Source: an uncultured Clostridia bacterium (lineage in GTDB: Bacteria; Bacillota; Clostridia; Christensenellales; Borkfalkiaceae). Taken from it: a stretch of 49,883 bases of DNA. The DNA is taken from NCBI GenBank assembly GCA_947626935.1, contig CANQUD010000012.1, positions 1 to 49,883 of the forward strand, in the 5' to 3' direction. The position numbers and the translations under genes were made by a program. The notes under the pieces were generated by a model that was given only the letters and a program-made list of their open reading frames with translations, did not search any database and had not been told where the DNA came from. Below, in pieces: positions 14,179-21,855 of the stretch (the stretch's first letter is position 1; the number at the start of each line of letters is the position of its first letter).

Positions 14179-15306
14179 TTATTCTTCGGTCTCGTCCACC
14201 GTTTCGGGCGGTTCGGGTTCTGGAATGAAGGGCCGGATGGGCGACGTGTCGGGCGTCAGATCGTACTTGTCGTCGATGTCTGCGCCGAGCAGTTCTTCCA
14301 CCATGTCCTCGCGCGTGATGAGACCGAGGACATTCCCCTCTGCACCGACGAGCGCCATGTGTTCGCGCATGGACTGCATCCGCTTCATGAGGACGGAGAC
14401 TTTTTCGTCGGGCGTCGTGTAGGAGACGGGACGGATGATGTTTTGGAAATCCCGCCTTCCCGCGAGCATGTTCTCATAAAAATCGGCGCGGTAAAGGATG
14501 CCGATGATGTTCTCCTTGCTCCCCTTGTAGACGGGGATACGGGAGAAGTTCGTCTCGCGGAAGATCTTGAACACGAGCCGCGAATTTTCACGGACGTCCA
14601 CCATGACGACGCGCTCGAGGGGGATCATACAGCTCCCGACGTGCAGTTCGTCGTAGCGGAGCGTCCTCTTGATGAGGTCGTGCTCCGTATCGTTGAGGAT
14701 GCCCTCGCTCGTGATGTCCGAGACGATCATTTTGAACTCTTCCTCAGTGAATTTCGGCTTCTTCTTATTGAGACCGAAGATGAGGAAGAGGAGCTTTTTC
14801 CACAGCCCGAACAGCCAGTTCAGGGGCAGAAACAGGTAGGTGAAGAGAGTGAGCGGGTACGCCATCGCGCAGGCGAACTTTTCGGGCGCCTCGCGGGCGA
14901 GCGTCTTGGGAGTGACTTCGCCGAAGATGAGAACGACTGCGGTGAGTACGACTGTCGAGATCGTGGGACCGATCTCCTCGTTGACGAGACGCGTGAAGAG
15001 CAGCGTTGAAATGGTCGCCGCGGCGATGTTGACGATGTTGTTCCCGATGAGAAGGGTCGTCAGGACGCGGTTATAGTCGTCGCTGAGCTTCAGAACTTGC
15101 CGCGCGGAGCGCTTCTTCGCCGCATACCGCCGCATGCGGACGGTGCTGAAGCTCGTATACGCCGTCTCCGTGGCGCTGAAACAGCCCGATAAAAAGACGA
15201 GCACGACCAGCGCGACCGAGAGCGCGATGAGACTTCCGCTGTGCGGGGTTTCCGCGCTCAAAAGGGAAAAAATACCGTGAAAGCAACTACTTGGGTCGCC
15301 GTCCAT
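14179..15306 (-). CDS. CNNM/CBS-domain (CorC/HlyC-type) membrane protein
   Basis: About 375 residues. An N-terminal CNNM (DUF21) domain with four hydrophobic segments begins LIALSVALVVLVFLSGCFSATETAYTS, carries NRVLTTLLIGNNIVNIAAA and ends VLIFGEVTPKTLAREAPEKF, all hallmarks of the family. Two CBS domains follow (MIPLERVVMVDV to GILYRADF, and IIRPVSYTTPDEKVSVLMKRMQ to GLITREDMVEELLG). The usual C-terminal CorC_HlyC domain is missing and is replaced by a short acidic, Pro-rich tail. Relatives are proposed magnesium (Mg2+) efflux or transport factors gated by nucleotide binding to CBS. ATG 15306 has GGAGG thirteen bases upstream. The reading frame extends further upstream, but the extra residues are not family-like. 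It is transcribed away from the flavoprotein gene by 80 bases on the same strand. Confidence 0.88.
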   Translation of the reverse strand: MDGDPSSCFHGIFSLLSAETPHSGSLIALSVALVVLVFLSGCFSATETAYTSFSTVRMRRYAAKKRSARQVLKLSDDYNRVLTTLLIGNNIVNIAAATISTLLFTRLVNEEIGPTISTVVLTAVVLIFGEVTPKTLAREAPEKFACAMAYPLTLFTYLFLPLNWLFGLWKKLLFLIFGLNKKKPKFTEEEFKMIVSDITSEGILNDTEHDLIKRTLRYDELHVGSCMIPLERVVMVDVRENSRLVFKIFRETNFSRIPVYKGSKENIIGILYRADFYENMLAGRRDFQNIIRPVSYTTPDEKVSVLMKRMQSMREHMALVGAEGNVLGLITREDMVEELLGADIDDKYDLTPDTSPIRPFIPEPEPPETVDETEE

Positions 15307-15387
15307 AGGATAAAAATAACCTCCGTTGCGCCGCTTGGGCGCCTGTGATATTTTTATATAAACGCATTTCAAAACGATGAAACACGG

Positions 15388-16248
15388 CTATATCTTTGCA
15401 ATTTCCTTCAAATATTTCTTGGCGGAATGGGCTGCGACAAGCCCTTCCCCCGCCGCCTTCGCGTACTGGTAGGGAAGCCCCGTGACGTCCCCCGCCGCGA
15501 ACAGTCCTCCGATGTTGGTGGAAAGATCCCTTCCGACGAGAATGTGCGCCCCGTCCGTCTTTGCTCCCCCGACGAGGACGTCGGGCGGCACAGCGTTGCG
15601 GAGCAGAAAGACCCCGTCGACATCGTACGTCTTTTCGTCGCAGACGAGACGGCTGACATGCGAATTTCCCTCGATCGAACGGGGTTGATCGCAGCATAAC
15701 TCGATGTTTTTGTGTTCAAACGCCGTGACGGACGGGCAGAACGCGTACACCTTTTCCGCAAAGCCCGCAAGGAATTCGATCTCCTCCGCAAAGGCGGGAG
15801 AGGCCGCAACGGCGGCGATGCGCTTCCCGCGGTAGATCGCCCCGTCGCAGACGGCGCAGTAGCTGACCCCCTTGCCCGTCCATTCCCGTTCGCCCCCGAG
15901 CGTCCCCTTGAGGTCGACGCCCGTGCAGAGAATGACGGCGAAGGCGGAGTACGTTTCTTTGTCCGTCATGAGATCGAATCTGTCGCCGAGGCGGTAGATC
16001 CCGTTGACGCGTCCCTTTGTGAATTTGACCCCCTCTGCCTCTTTTTGGCGTTGGAGCGCTTCGAAAAATTCGACCCCATTCCCCAAAAATGCGGGGTAAT
16101 TGCGGACATACTCGCTTTTTGTCACCTTGTCGCCGAACAGGCTTTCGCCCAGCCAAAGACAGTCGATGTTGAGGCTCTTGAGGGAGAGCGCCGCGGAGTA
16201 GCCCGCGATCCCCCCGCCGACGACGGCGGCATGATAGATGTGTTCCAT
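15388..16248 (-). CDS. thioredoxin-reductase-like flavoprotein, FFTR/DFTR type
   Basis: 286 residues. The FAD-binding VVGGGIAGYSAA is at 9-20, the redox disulfide CAVCDG has C131 and C134, and the second FAD motif is GGLFAAGDVTG near the C-terminus. Unlike NADPH-thioredoxin reductases (about 310 residues), the pyridine-nucleotide domain lacks GGGxxA (here AASPAF, 148-153) and HRRxxxR. Both losses and the short length are features of the ferredoxin-dependent flavin thioredoxin reductases described in Clostridium and of related deep-branching enzymes. I infer that it reduces a thioredoxin with electrons from ferredoxin or another non-NADPH donor. It is transcribed upstream of the CNNM/CBS gene. 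No thioredoxin gene lies in the window. Confidence 0.82.
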   Translation of the reverse strand: MEHIYHAAVVGGGIAGYSAALSLKSLNIDCLWLGESLFGDKVTKSEYVRNYPAFLGNGVEFFEALQRQKEAEGVKFTKGRVNGIYRLGDRFDLMTDKETYSAFAVILCTGVDLKGTLGGEREWTGKGVSYCAVCDGAIYRGKRIAAVAASPAFAEEIEFLAGFAEKVYAFCPSVTAFEHKNIELCCDQPRSIEGNSHVSRLVCDEKTYDVDGVFLLRNAVPPDVLVGGAKTDGAHILVGRDLSTNIGGLFAAGDVTGLPYQYAKAAGEGLVAAHSAKKYLKEIAKI

Positions 16249-16288
16249 GCCTTTCAGTATGAACTCCCTCTGCGAAAGTATATTCCGC

Positions 16289-17197
16289 TCACTTCAAAAA
16301 CTTTCCGTACACCTCTGTCGTGGGCGAGAAGAAGGCGAAGGTGTCGGGATAGCGCTTGATGATGCGCTGGATCTCGGCGATCTGGCGTTTCCGGATGATG
16401 CAGACGAGGACGTCGTGCTCCTCGTGCGTGTACATGCCCGTTGCACGCATCATGGTCGCGCCGTGGTGGGTCTTTTCCATGATCTCCCGCGCGATCTCCT
16501 CGGGATGAGGCGTGATGATCTCGAACTTATACGCGACCTTGAAGCCGTTGATGATGACGTCGCACGTCTTGCTCGTCACAAAGAGGGAGACGAGGGCGAG
16601 GAGCACGGGCACGAGGTTCGCCGCAAAGCCCGCGGACGAATAGTAGACAAAGAAGGACGCAAACACGACGATCGCGTCGAGCAGGGACGTCAGCCAGCTG
16701 ACCGAGATGAATTTCCACTTCTTGTTGACGATGGCAGCGGGAATGGCTGTTCCCCCCGCCGTGCCGCAGCAGCGGAGCATGACGGCGAGCGCGATCCCGA
16801 GGAAGATGCCGCCCGCGACGGCGCCCAGAAGTCCGTAGGCGATGGGTTCGGATGCGGCGGCGTCGAAGAACTTCGGGAAGTTCGGGATCTGGTCAAAGAC
16901 GATGAGAAGTCCCGAAGTCAGGAGCATGGAGAGCGTCGAGAGGATCGCTTCCTTCTTTCCCAAGAGAAAGAATGCGAGAAAGAAGAGCGGGACGTTCAGC
17001 ATGAGAAGGAACCAGCCCGAGTTCCATCCCGTGGCGTACTCGAGGAGCACCGCGGCGCCGTTGACGCCGCCCGGGGCGAACTTGTTGGGCGAGACGAAGG
17101 TGTAGATCCCGAATGCCCGTACAAAGCCCGAAAGGAGCACGGGAAGCACGAATGCCGTCAGAAAAAATTTGATTTTGTGCGCCGTATCTTGTTTCAT
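16289..17197 (-). CDS. YitT-family membrane protein
   Basis: 302 residues. Five or six membrane segments, beginning FFLTAFVLPVLLSGFVRAFGIYTFVSPNKFAPGGVNGAAVLL, match the YitT/DUF161 pattern (PN-x-APGGVsG). Inside is GGIFLGIALAVMLRCCGTAGGTAI, where the usual G-S-x-GG-D is CGTAGGT. The soluble end, from about residue 215 (YEFEIITPHPEEIAREI-like to PDTFAFFSPTTEVYGKFLK), is the DUF2179 domain with the conserved hydrophobic RxxIxxIIxxxDpxAF stretch. The molecular function of the family is unknown; solute export has been suggested for relatives. A near-consensus promoter precedes it, so it is its own unit upstream of the TrxR-like gene by 40 bases. Confidence 0.87.
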   Translation of the reverse strand: MKQDTAHKIKFFLTAFVLPVLLSGFVRAFGIYTFVSPNKFAPGGVNGAAVLLEYATGWNSGWFLLMLNVPLFFLAFFLLGKKEAILSTLSMLLTSGLLIVFDQIPNFPKFFDAAASEPIAYGLLGAVAGGIFLGIALAVMLRCCGTAGGTAIPAAIVNKKWKFISVSWLTSLLDAIVVFASFFVYYSSAGFAANLVPVLLALVSLFVTSKTCDVIINGFKVAYKFEIITPHPEEIAREIMEKTHHGATMMRATGMYTHEEHDVLVCIIRKRQIAEIQRIIKRYPDTFAFFSPTTEVYGKFLK

Positions 17198-17215
17198 GAT
17201 CTTTTGTCCGAGAAG

Positions 17216-17244
17216 ATTGTATCACATCTATGGGAAAATGGCAA
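17216..17244 (-). promoter_or_regulatory. sigma-A promoter of the YitT gene
   Basis: On the minus strand TTGCCA (17244-17239), 17 bases, TACAAT (17221-17216), about 19 bases before the ATG. Confidence 0.65.
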
Positions 17245-17254
17245 TCGTTTTTCC

Positions 17255-17824
17255 CTATTGACCCTTCTTTACCGTGCGGAAAACGAGGACTTCCTCTTCC
17301 TCGAAGAGACCGACGATACAGGCGACCGTAAAGCTGAAGAGAGTCTCTGCGAGCATGACGGCTCCCGTATAGAGGAGAAGCGCCCCCTGCGTCGCGAACG
17401 GATCGCAGCAGGAGACGACCGCCGCCGCGACGAGGAGCACGGAGCACACAAGACGGATGTAGCGCCGCTTTCCGCCGTCATGTCTGAAGGCGTCGAAGAT
17501 GTCCGCCCCCGCCGAGAGCATGATGATCGCCGCCATGGCGATGCAGAAGATGTAGAGGGGCGTATTCACCGTTATGAACATCCAGAGCGCGGCAGAGAGG
17601 CGGCAGACGCCCGCAAGGAGCCGCACGGGGTTGCTGTCGGCGTCGAGAAAGAAGGCGGCGACAGAGACACTCCCCGCGAGGACAAAGAACACCCCCACCG
17701 TCACCGAGCGGGCGAGATAGCTCTTTTCGGGAAATGCCATGACGGCGATCGCAGCCGCGAATGCGAGGACGGTCGGGAACACGACGCTCCAGCGGAAGCG
17801 CTTGAAAAATTCTTTGGCTTTCAT
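17255..17824 (-). CDS. HdeD/DUF308-like six-TM membrane protein
   Basis: About 189 residues with roughly six hydrophobic helices in three pairs: VVFPTVLAFAAAIAVMAFP, VTVGVFFVLAGSVSVAAFFL, LAGVCRLSAALWMFITVNTPL, CIAMAAIIMLSAGADIFDAF, LVCSVLLVAAAVVSCCDPF and LYTGAVMLAETLFSFTVA. The paired, Ala/Gly-rich helices with an 'SAGADIF.AF' turn resemble the HdeD (DUF308) family. The function is unknown and the assignment is by pattern only. ATG 17824 is chosen over a longer frame because the earlier residues run into the terminator region. It lies between the MBOAT terminator and the YitT promoter. Confidence 0.65.
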   Translation of the reverse strand: MKAKEFFKRFRWSVVFPTVLAFAAAIAVMAFPEKSYLARSVTVGVFFVLAGSVSVAAFFLDADSNPVRLLAGVCRLSAALWMFITVNTPLYIFCIAMAAIIMLSAGADIFDAFRHDGGKRRYIRLVCSVLLVAAAVVSCCDPFATQGALLLYTGAVMLAETLFSFTVACIVGLFEEEEVLVFRTVKKGQ

Positions 17825-17864
17825 ACGATGGAGTTTAGCACATTTGCGTGTCCTTGTCAAGCTT

Positions 17865-17899
17865 CAAAAGCCGCCGCGGTCGGACCGCGGCGGCTTTTG
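17865..17899. terminator. strong terminator ending the acylation cassette
   Basis: A perfect 16-bp stem, CAAAAGCCGCCGCGGTC around GGA, flanked by short A/T tracts. On the minus strand it lies 17 bases after the MBOAT stop. Confidence 0.8.
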
Positions 17900-17916
17900 A
17901 CTCAAGGTAAGGATGA

Positions 17917-19398
17917 TCAGAACTGGAAATACAGGAATTCCGAGGCGTTCTCGGACGCGAGCAGGGACAGCCAAAAGACGGCGACCGCGATGACCGTGTA
18001 GAAGTACACGGAGACCCTCTGCGCGTAGACGGAGCGTTCGGCGTTCCCGAGAAGGGACGGCGCTTTGTCGGGCGTCCACTCCTCAAAGTGCCACAAAAAG
18101 CACATGCAGGTCAGGGCGAGTGCGAACTGGACGAGGGTCATCGCCGTGAATCCGAGGCTCCCCGCCGCCCCGACGAAGTAATTGTCGAAGCCGCTGAACA
18201 GGATCCTGAACACTTCCCCGAGCTGCGTCACGGACGAGGCGCGGAAGATGAGTCCGCCGATCGCGATCGTAAATGCAAACGGGATCCGCCGCAGCAGACG
18301 CACGAATTCGCTCTTGCCGTCGATCTTCCACTTTGAAAAGAGCTTTCCGAGCGGCTTGAAGAGGAGAGATTCGAGGCTCTGCATGACGGCGACATAGATG
18401 CCCCAGATCGCGTACGTCCAGTTTGCGCCGTGCCAGAGACCGCAGAGCAGAAAGACGACGAAGATGTTGAAGATCTTGCGGGCTTTCCCCTTCCGATTGC
18501 CGCCGAGCGGGATGTAGACATAGTCGGTGAACCACTTGGTCAGGCTGATGTGCCAGCGTCTGAACCATTCCGACCAGCTGACGGCGGCGAAGGGACGGTC
18601 GAAGTTCTTCATGAGACGAATGCCCATCATGCGGGCGACGCCCATGGCGATCTCCGAGTAGCCCGCAAAGTCGCAATAAATCTGGAGAATGAAGAGGATC
18701 CCCGCAAGCAGGACGGAGAGGCTGTTCGCCGCAGCGAGATTGCCGAACACGTTGGTGACGTAGATCCCGCAGACGTCCGCGATGACACATTTGCGGAAGA
18801 AGCCGACGAGCAGGATACGCATGCCCGCGGAGAGGTCATCGGGGTCAAGTTTGTGCTCTTCCCGAAGCTGCGGGAGAAGGTTCGAAGCGCGTTCGATGGG
18901 TCCCGCAACGAGCTGCGGGAAGAAGCTGACAAAGAGCGCGTAGTAGCCGAGATGCCGTTCGGGCGAGATCGTCCCGCGGTAGACGTCGATGACGTAGGAG
19001 AGGGTCTGGAAGGTGTAGAAGGAGATCCCGACGGGCAGAAGAAGCCCGAGCGCGAAGCCGTCGAGGTGCAGAGAGAAGAGGTTGAGCACATCGACGACGC
19101 TTCGGATCAGGAAGTCGAGATACTTGAACACGACGAGCACGCCGAGGCAGACGACGAGCGTCATGACGAGCCAGAACTTCTTCCACCCCTTCTTCTCCGT
19201 CTTTGCGATCGCAAGTGCGGCGCCGTAGGAGACGAGCGTCGTCCCCGCGATGAGAAAGACGAGCCACGGGTTCCAGCTCATGTAGAAGTAGTAACTTGCG
19301 ACAAGGAGCAGGATCCAGCGGACTTTATGGGGCAAGATCCAATAGAGGAGCAGGACGACCACCAAAAAGACAAGGAAGGCGAGCGAATTGAAATTCAT
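17917..19398 (-). CDS. MBOAT O-acyltransferase (AlgI/DltB type)
   Basis: 493 residues with about 11 membrane helices. The start NSLAFLVFLVVVLLLYWILPHKVRW is standard for AlgI/DltB proteins. SFYTFQTLSYVIDVYRG and DFAGYSEIAMGVARMMGI are the conserved loop regions, followed by FDRPFAAVSWSEWFRRWHISLTKWFTDYVYIPLGGN. The catalytic His is H323 in LLCGLWHGANWTYAIWG. Such proteins take an acyl group from a cytosolic donor and pass it across the membrane, usually to a partner SGNH protein that places it on a polysaccharide or teichoic acid. It is the last gene of the cassette, preceded by the small membrane protein and the acyl-adenylating ligase, which argues for that pathway. Confidence 0.93.
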   Translation of the reverse strand: MNFNSLAFLVFLVVVLLLYWILPHKVRWILLLVASYYFYMSWNPWLVFLIAGTTLVSYGAALAIAKTEKKGWKKFWLVMTLVVCLGVLVVFKYLDFLIRSVVDVLNLFSLHLDGFALGLLLPVGISFYTFQTLSYVIDVYRGTISPERHLGYYALFVSFFPQLVAGPIERASNLLPQLREEHKLDPDDLSAGMRILLVGFFRKCVIADVCGIYVTNVFGNLAAANSLSVLLAGILFILQIYCDFAGYSEIAMGVARMMGIRLMKNFDRPFAAVSWSEWFRRWHISLTKWFTDYVYIPLGGNRKGKARKIFNIFVVFLLCGLWHGANWTYAIWGIYVAVMQSLESLLFKPLGKLFSKWKIDGKSEFVRLLRRIPFAFTIAIGGLIFRASSVTQLGEVFRILFSGFDNYFVGAAGSLGFTAMTLVQFALALTCMCFLWHFEEWTPDKAPSLLGNAERSVYAQRVSVYFYTVIAVAVFWLSLLASENASEFLYFQF

Positions 19399-19401
19399 CC
19401 T

Positions 19402-19650
19402 TTATTTCCCCTCCCTGTGCATGAAATAGACGGTCAGATTGAGCGCAAGAAAGACGAGCGTGACGATGCTCACTTCCGCATACCCCGCGCCGAGCAGGCA
19501 GGCGTAGACCGTCGTGCCGACGAAGAGCGCCGCGGAGAGAATGGGAAAGAAATAGCCCGAGTCACGCTTGACAAGGTCAAAGATGCAGATGAGGAGCGCC
19601 ACGCCGTACAGCGTCAAAAGGAGCGGCGAGGCAAAGATGACGGTTTCCAT
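19402..19650 (-). CDS. small three-TM membrane protein of the acylation cassette
   Basis: 82 residues with three hydrophobic segments: TVIFASPLLLTLYGVALLICIFDLV, FFPILSAALFVGTTVYACLL and VSIVTLVFLALNLTVYFM. No family is recognised. The start ATG 19650 overlaps the stop of the ligase gene (TGATG), and the MBOAT gene starts 3 bases after its stop, so it is translationally tied to both. Its place between ligase and MBOAT recalls the small DltX protein of D-alanylation operons, which helps the MBOAT, but there is no sequence similarity that I can see. A GTG one codon earlier is a second possible start. Confidence 0.7.
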   Translation of the reverse strand: METVIFASPLLLTLYGVALLICIFDLVKRDSGYFFPILSAALFVGTTVYACLLGAGYAEVSIVTLVFLALNLTVYFMHREGK

Positions 19651-21173
19651 CACTCAAACAGTTTTTTGATGTTGACTTTGTCGTGTTTGCCGCTCGACGT
19701 GAGCGGGATGACGTCCGTAAACAGGATGCGGTCGGGAAGTTCGTTCTTGGCGAGCTTTCCCTTCAGCTTTTCGAGAAGTTCTTCCTTTGTCAGGGAACAT
19801 CCCTTCTTGAGCACGACGAGGGCGCAGGGGACTTCGCCGTACGCCTCGTGCTTCGTGCCGACGACGGAAGCTTCCGAGACCTCGGGAAGGCTGCCGATCG
19901 CATTCTCGATCCGCGCGGGGACGAGGTTGATGCCGTTGCGGATGATGATCTCCTTGATCCTGCCCGTGATGTAGAGGTTTCCGTCCCCGTCGAAGCGGGC
20001 AAGGTCGCCCGTGTGGAACCACCCGTCCGCGTCGTACGCCCTCTTGGTCTCCGCCTCGTTGCCGTAATAGCCGACCATGAGCATGGGACCCTTGAGGCAA
20101 AGCTCCCCCTCGCTGCCGACGGGAAGTTCCTTGCCGTTCGCGTCGCGCACGCAGCCCGTGAACCATGCGAAGAAGCGTCCCACGCTGCAGCGGCGGAGTT
20201 CGGCGCTGTCATAGTAGGTCGTGCAGGTGATGCCGTACCCCTCGCTCATGCCGAAGGCATTGATGAGCTTGATGCCGAGATAGCGTTCGATGTAAGAAAA
20301 CTGCTCCTCGGGGACGGGAGAGCCGCCCATGAAGCCCGTGTTGAGGGCGCTCGTGTCGAGACGGAGCGTCTCGTTCTCCTTTGCCATGGCATAGAAGAGG
20401 GACGCGACGCCGACGATGTGCGTGATGCCGTTCTCCGCGATGTCCTTAAGGAGTGGCGCGGGAGAGAGCGAAGCGGGAAAGTAGATGAAATTGCGTCCGA
20501 CGAGCGCCGTCATCGGGCAATAGATCCCGAGGACATGGTTGAAGGGCAAGATCGCGCCGTAGCGGCTGTCGGGCGTGCATTCCCAGCGATGGATGAGGTT
20601 GCGGTTGTGGTTGACGGTCGCAAATTGGGAGATCGCGACGGCTTTTCCGACGCCCGTCGATCCCGAGGTAAAGATGAGCATGGACGGCGCATGGACGTTC
20701 TTCGTGGGGACGAACAGCTCCTTCGGCGCTTCCGTGCGCTTTTCGACCGAAACGACGTCCCTCTTTCCGTCCATCGTGAACACCCATTCCCCCGTTTCAT
20801 CCGTGAGAAGGGCGTCGGGCGTCACGGCGTCATTGCCCGCAAGGAAGGTCGCAAGGTCGGTGTGCGGGTCGCACATCGTGGCGATCCCCCCGAGGAACAT
20901 CAGGGCATAGTAGATGAGAGAGGTCTTGAGCGCACGGGGGCAGCGGAGCGCGACGACCGTCCCCTCGCGCACGCCGAGTTCGCACAGACGGTTCGCGATC
21001 GCCGTCACCGTGCAGTAGGTCTCCCTCGCCGTGAAGCTCTGCGTCTCGTCTGCCAGAAAGCGCTTTTCGCCCTCTTCTTCGGCGAATGCCTTCATCAGCT
21101 CATAGGTGCTGTCCTCGACGAGACCCATCTCCCTGCAGTCACGGTCCAGTCTCATACTTCCTTCGCTCAACAT
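19650..21173 (-). CDS. AMP-forming acyl ligase (ANL superfamily)
   Basis: 507 residues. The P-loop motif A3 is LIFTSGSTGVGKAVAIS near residue 170. The next core motifs are GMSEGYGIT (A5), DGWFHTGDLARFDGDGNLYITGR (A7) with IKEIIIRNGINLVPARIE (A8), and a C-terminal Lys in SSGKHDKVNIKKL (A10). It should adenylate a carboxylic acid and load it on CoA or a carrier. No acyl-carrier protein is encoded nearby, so CoA is more likely. ATG 21173 is preferred because AAGGAG is eight bases upstream; ATG 21179 overlaps the CAT-like stop but is only two bases from that site. It is coupled to the CAT-like gene upstream and to the small membrane-protein gene downstream. Confidence 0.92.
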   Translation of the reverse strand: MLSEGSMRLDRDCREMGLVEDSTYELMKAFAEEEGEKRFLADETQSFTARETYCTVTAIANRLCELGVREGTVVALRCPRALKTSLIYYALMFLGGIATMCDPHTDLATFLAGNDAVTPDALLTDETGEWVFTMDGKRDVVSVEKRTEAPKELFVPTKNVHAPSMLIFTSGSTGVGKAVAISQFATVNHNRNLIHRWECTPDSRYGAILPFNHVLGIYCPMTALVGRNFIYFPASLSPAPLLKDIAENGITHIVGVASLFYAMAKENETLRLDTSALNTGFMGGSPVPEEQFSYIERYLGIKLINAFGMSEGYGITCTTYYDSAELRRCSVGRFFAWFTGCVRDANGKELPVGSEGELCLKGPMLMVGYYGNEAETKRAYDADGWFHTGDLARFDGDGNLYITGRIKEIIIRNGINLVPARIENAIGSLPEVSEASVVGTKHEAYGEVPCALVVLKKGCSLTKEELLEKLKGKLAKNELPDRILFTDVIPLTSSGKHDKVNIKKLFE

Positions 21174-21175
21174 TG

Positions 21176-21844
21176 TCATATCTCCTTATTTTTGGTTTCT
21201 GTTCTGTAAAAATCACACCACTCCGCGGGGCGGTCGAGACGTTCCCCGATGATGCGGAACACTTCCGAAACGTGCCAGCCGTCCGCGACGGCGTGATTGC
21301 CCGCCAGCATGCACGGGAGCTTTTTCTCCCCGTCGTACTTCCCGATCGCGAAGAAGGGCGTATAGTAGGTCGGATCGTGGAAGTGCATCGAGCTTCCCTC
21401 GAAGTGGACGAAGGGAAAAACGGATACCATGCAGGCATTTTCGGGCATGGGATAGGGAAACAGCCTGCATGTGTCCTTGGTCTCCTCTTGCTCCTTCCGA
21501 TAGGCGTCGTAGAAGCTTTCAAAGTTCTCCGTGTAGCGCAAACTGTGGAGGGTGAGGTTTTTGTCGGCATTCAGTGTCGGGAAGATCGGATGGATGATGT
21601 CCCATCTGCCGAGGACCCCGCCGCGGAGAGCGAGCCTGAAATTTTCGCAGCGGTTGAAGGCGTCCGAGACGATCCAGAGGAGCGCGGGGACGAGCTTCAG
21701 CCCGTGTTCCTTCAGATAGGTGACCGTGTTCGCCGCGGGGATGTGCTTCGTCATCGAGAACGTCGTCTGCAGTCTCTCCGCAAACAGCCGATATTCTTCT
21801 CCCCTCTCCCACGTCGCAAGGTCGATCTGTTCGAATGTATCCAT
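21176..21844 (-). CDS. CAT-fold acyltransferase
   Basis: 222 residues of the chloramphenicol-acetyltransferase fold, about the standard length. The catalytic motif GNHAVADGWHVSEVF holds H184 and D188, matching the HHAVxDG motif of CAT. The N-terminal FSMTKHIPAANTVTYLKEHGLKLVPALLWIV and the middle NFRLALRGGVLGRWDIIHPIF fit the family's two-strand and loop pattern. CAT-type enzymes are cytosolic trimers that move an acyl group from CoA to a hydroxyl. Here the upstream surface proteins and the downstream ligase and MBOAT suggest that it acts on a precursor or donor of the surface acylation pathway rather than on an antibiotic, so I would not call it a resistance gene. It is separated from the lipoprotein gene by 11 bases. 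Confidence 0.85.
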   Translation of the reverse strand: MDTFEQIDLATWERGEEYRLFAERLQTTFSMTKHIPAANTVTYLKEHGLKLVPALLWIVSDAFNRCENFRLALRGGVLGRWDIIHPIFPTLNADKNLTLHSLRYTENFESFYDAYRKEQEETKDTCRLFPYPMPENACMVSVFPFVHFEGSSMHFHDPTYYTPFFAIGKYDGEKKLPCMLAGNHAVADGWHVSEVFRIIGERLDRPAEWCDFYRTETKNKEI

Positions 21845-21855
21845 ATCCCCTCTCT

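Noticed and set aside
17917-21173. Calling the cassette a dlt (D-alanylation) operon
   Set aside because: The MBOAT and ligase resemble DltB and DltA only at family level, and there is no DltC carrier. The CAT-fold enzyme and repeat-bearing SGNH proteins are foreign to dlt operons.
21176-21844. Chloramphenicol resistance gene
   Set aside because: The CAT catalytic motif is present, but the context is a surface acylation cassette and CAT-fold enzymes have many acceptors.
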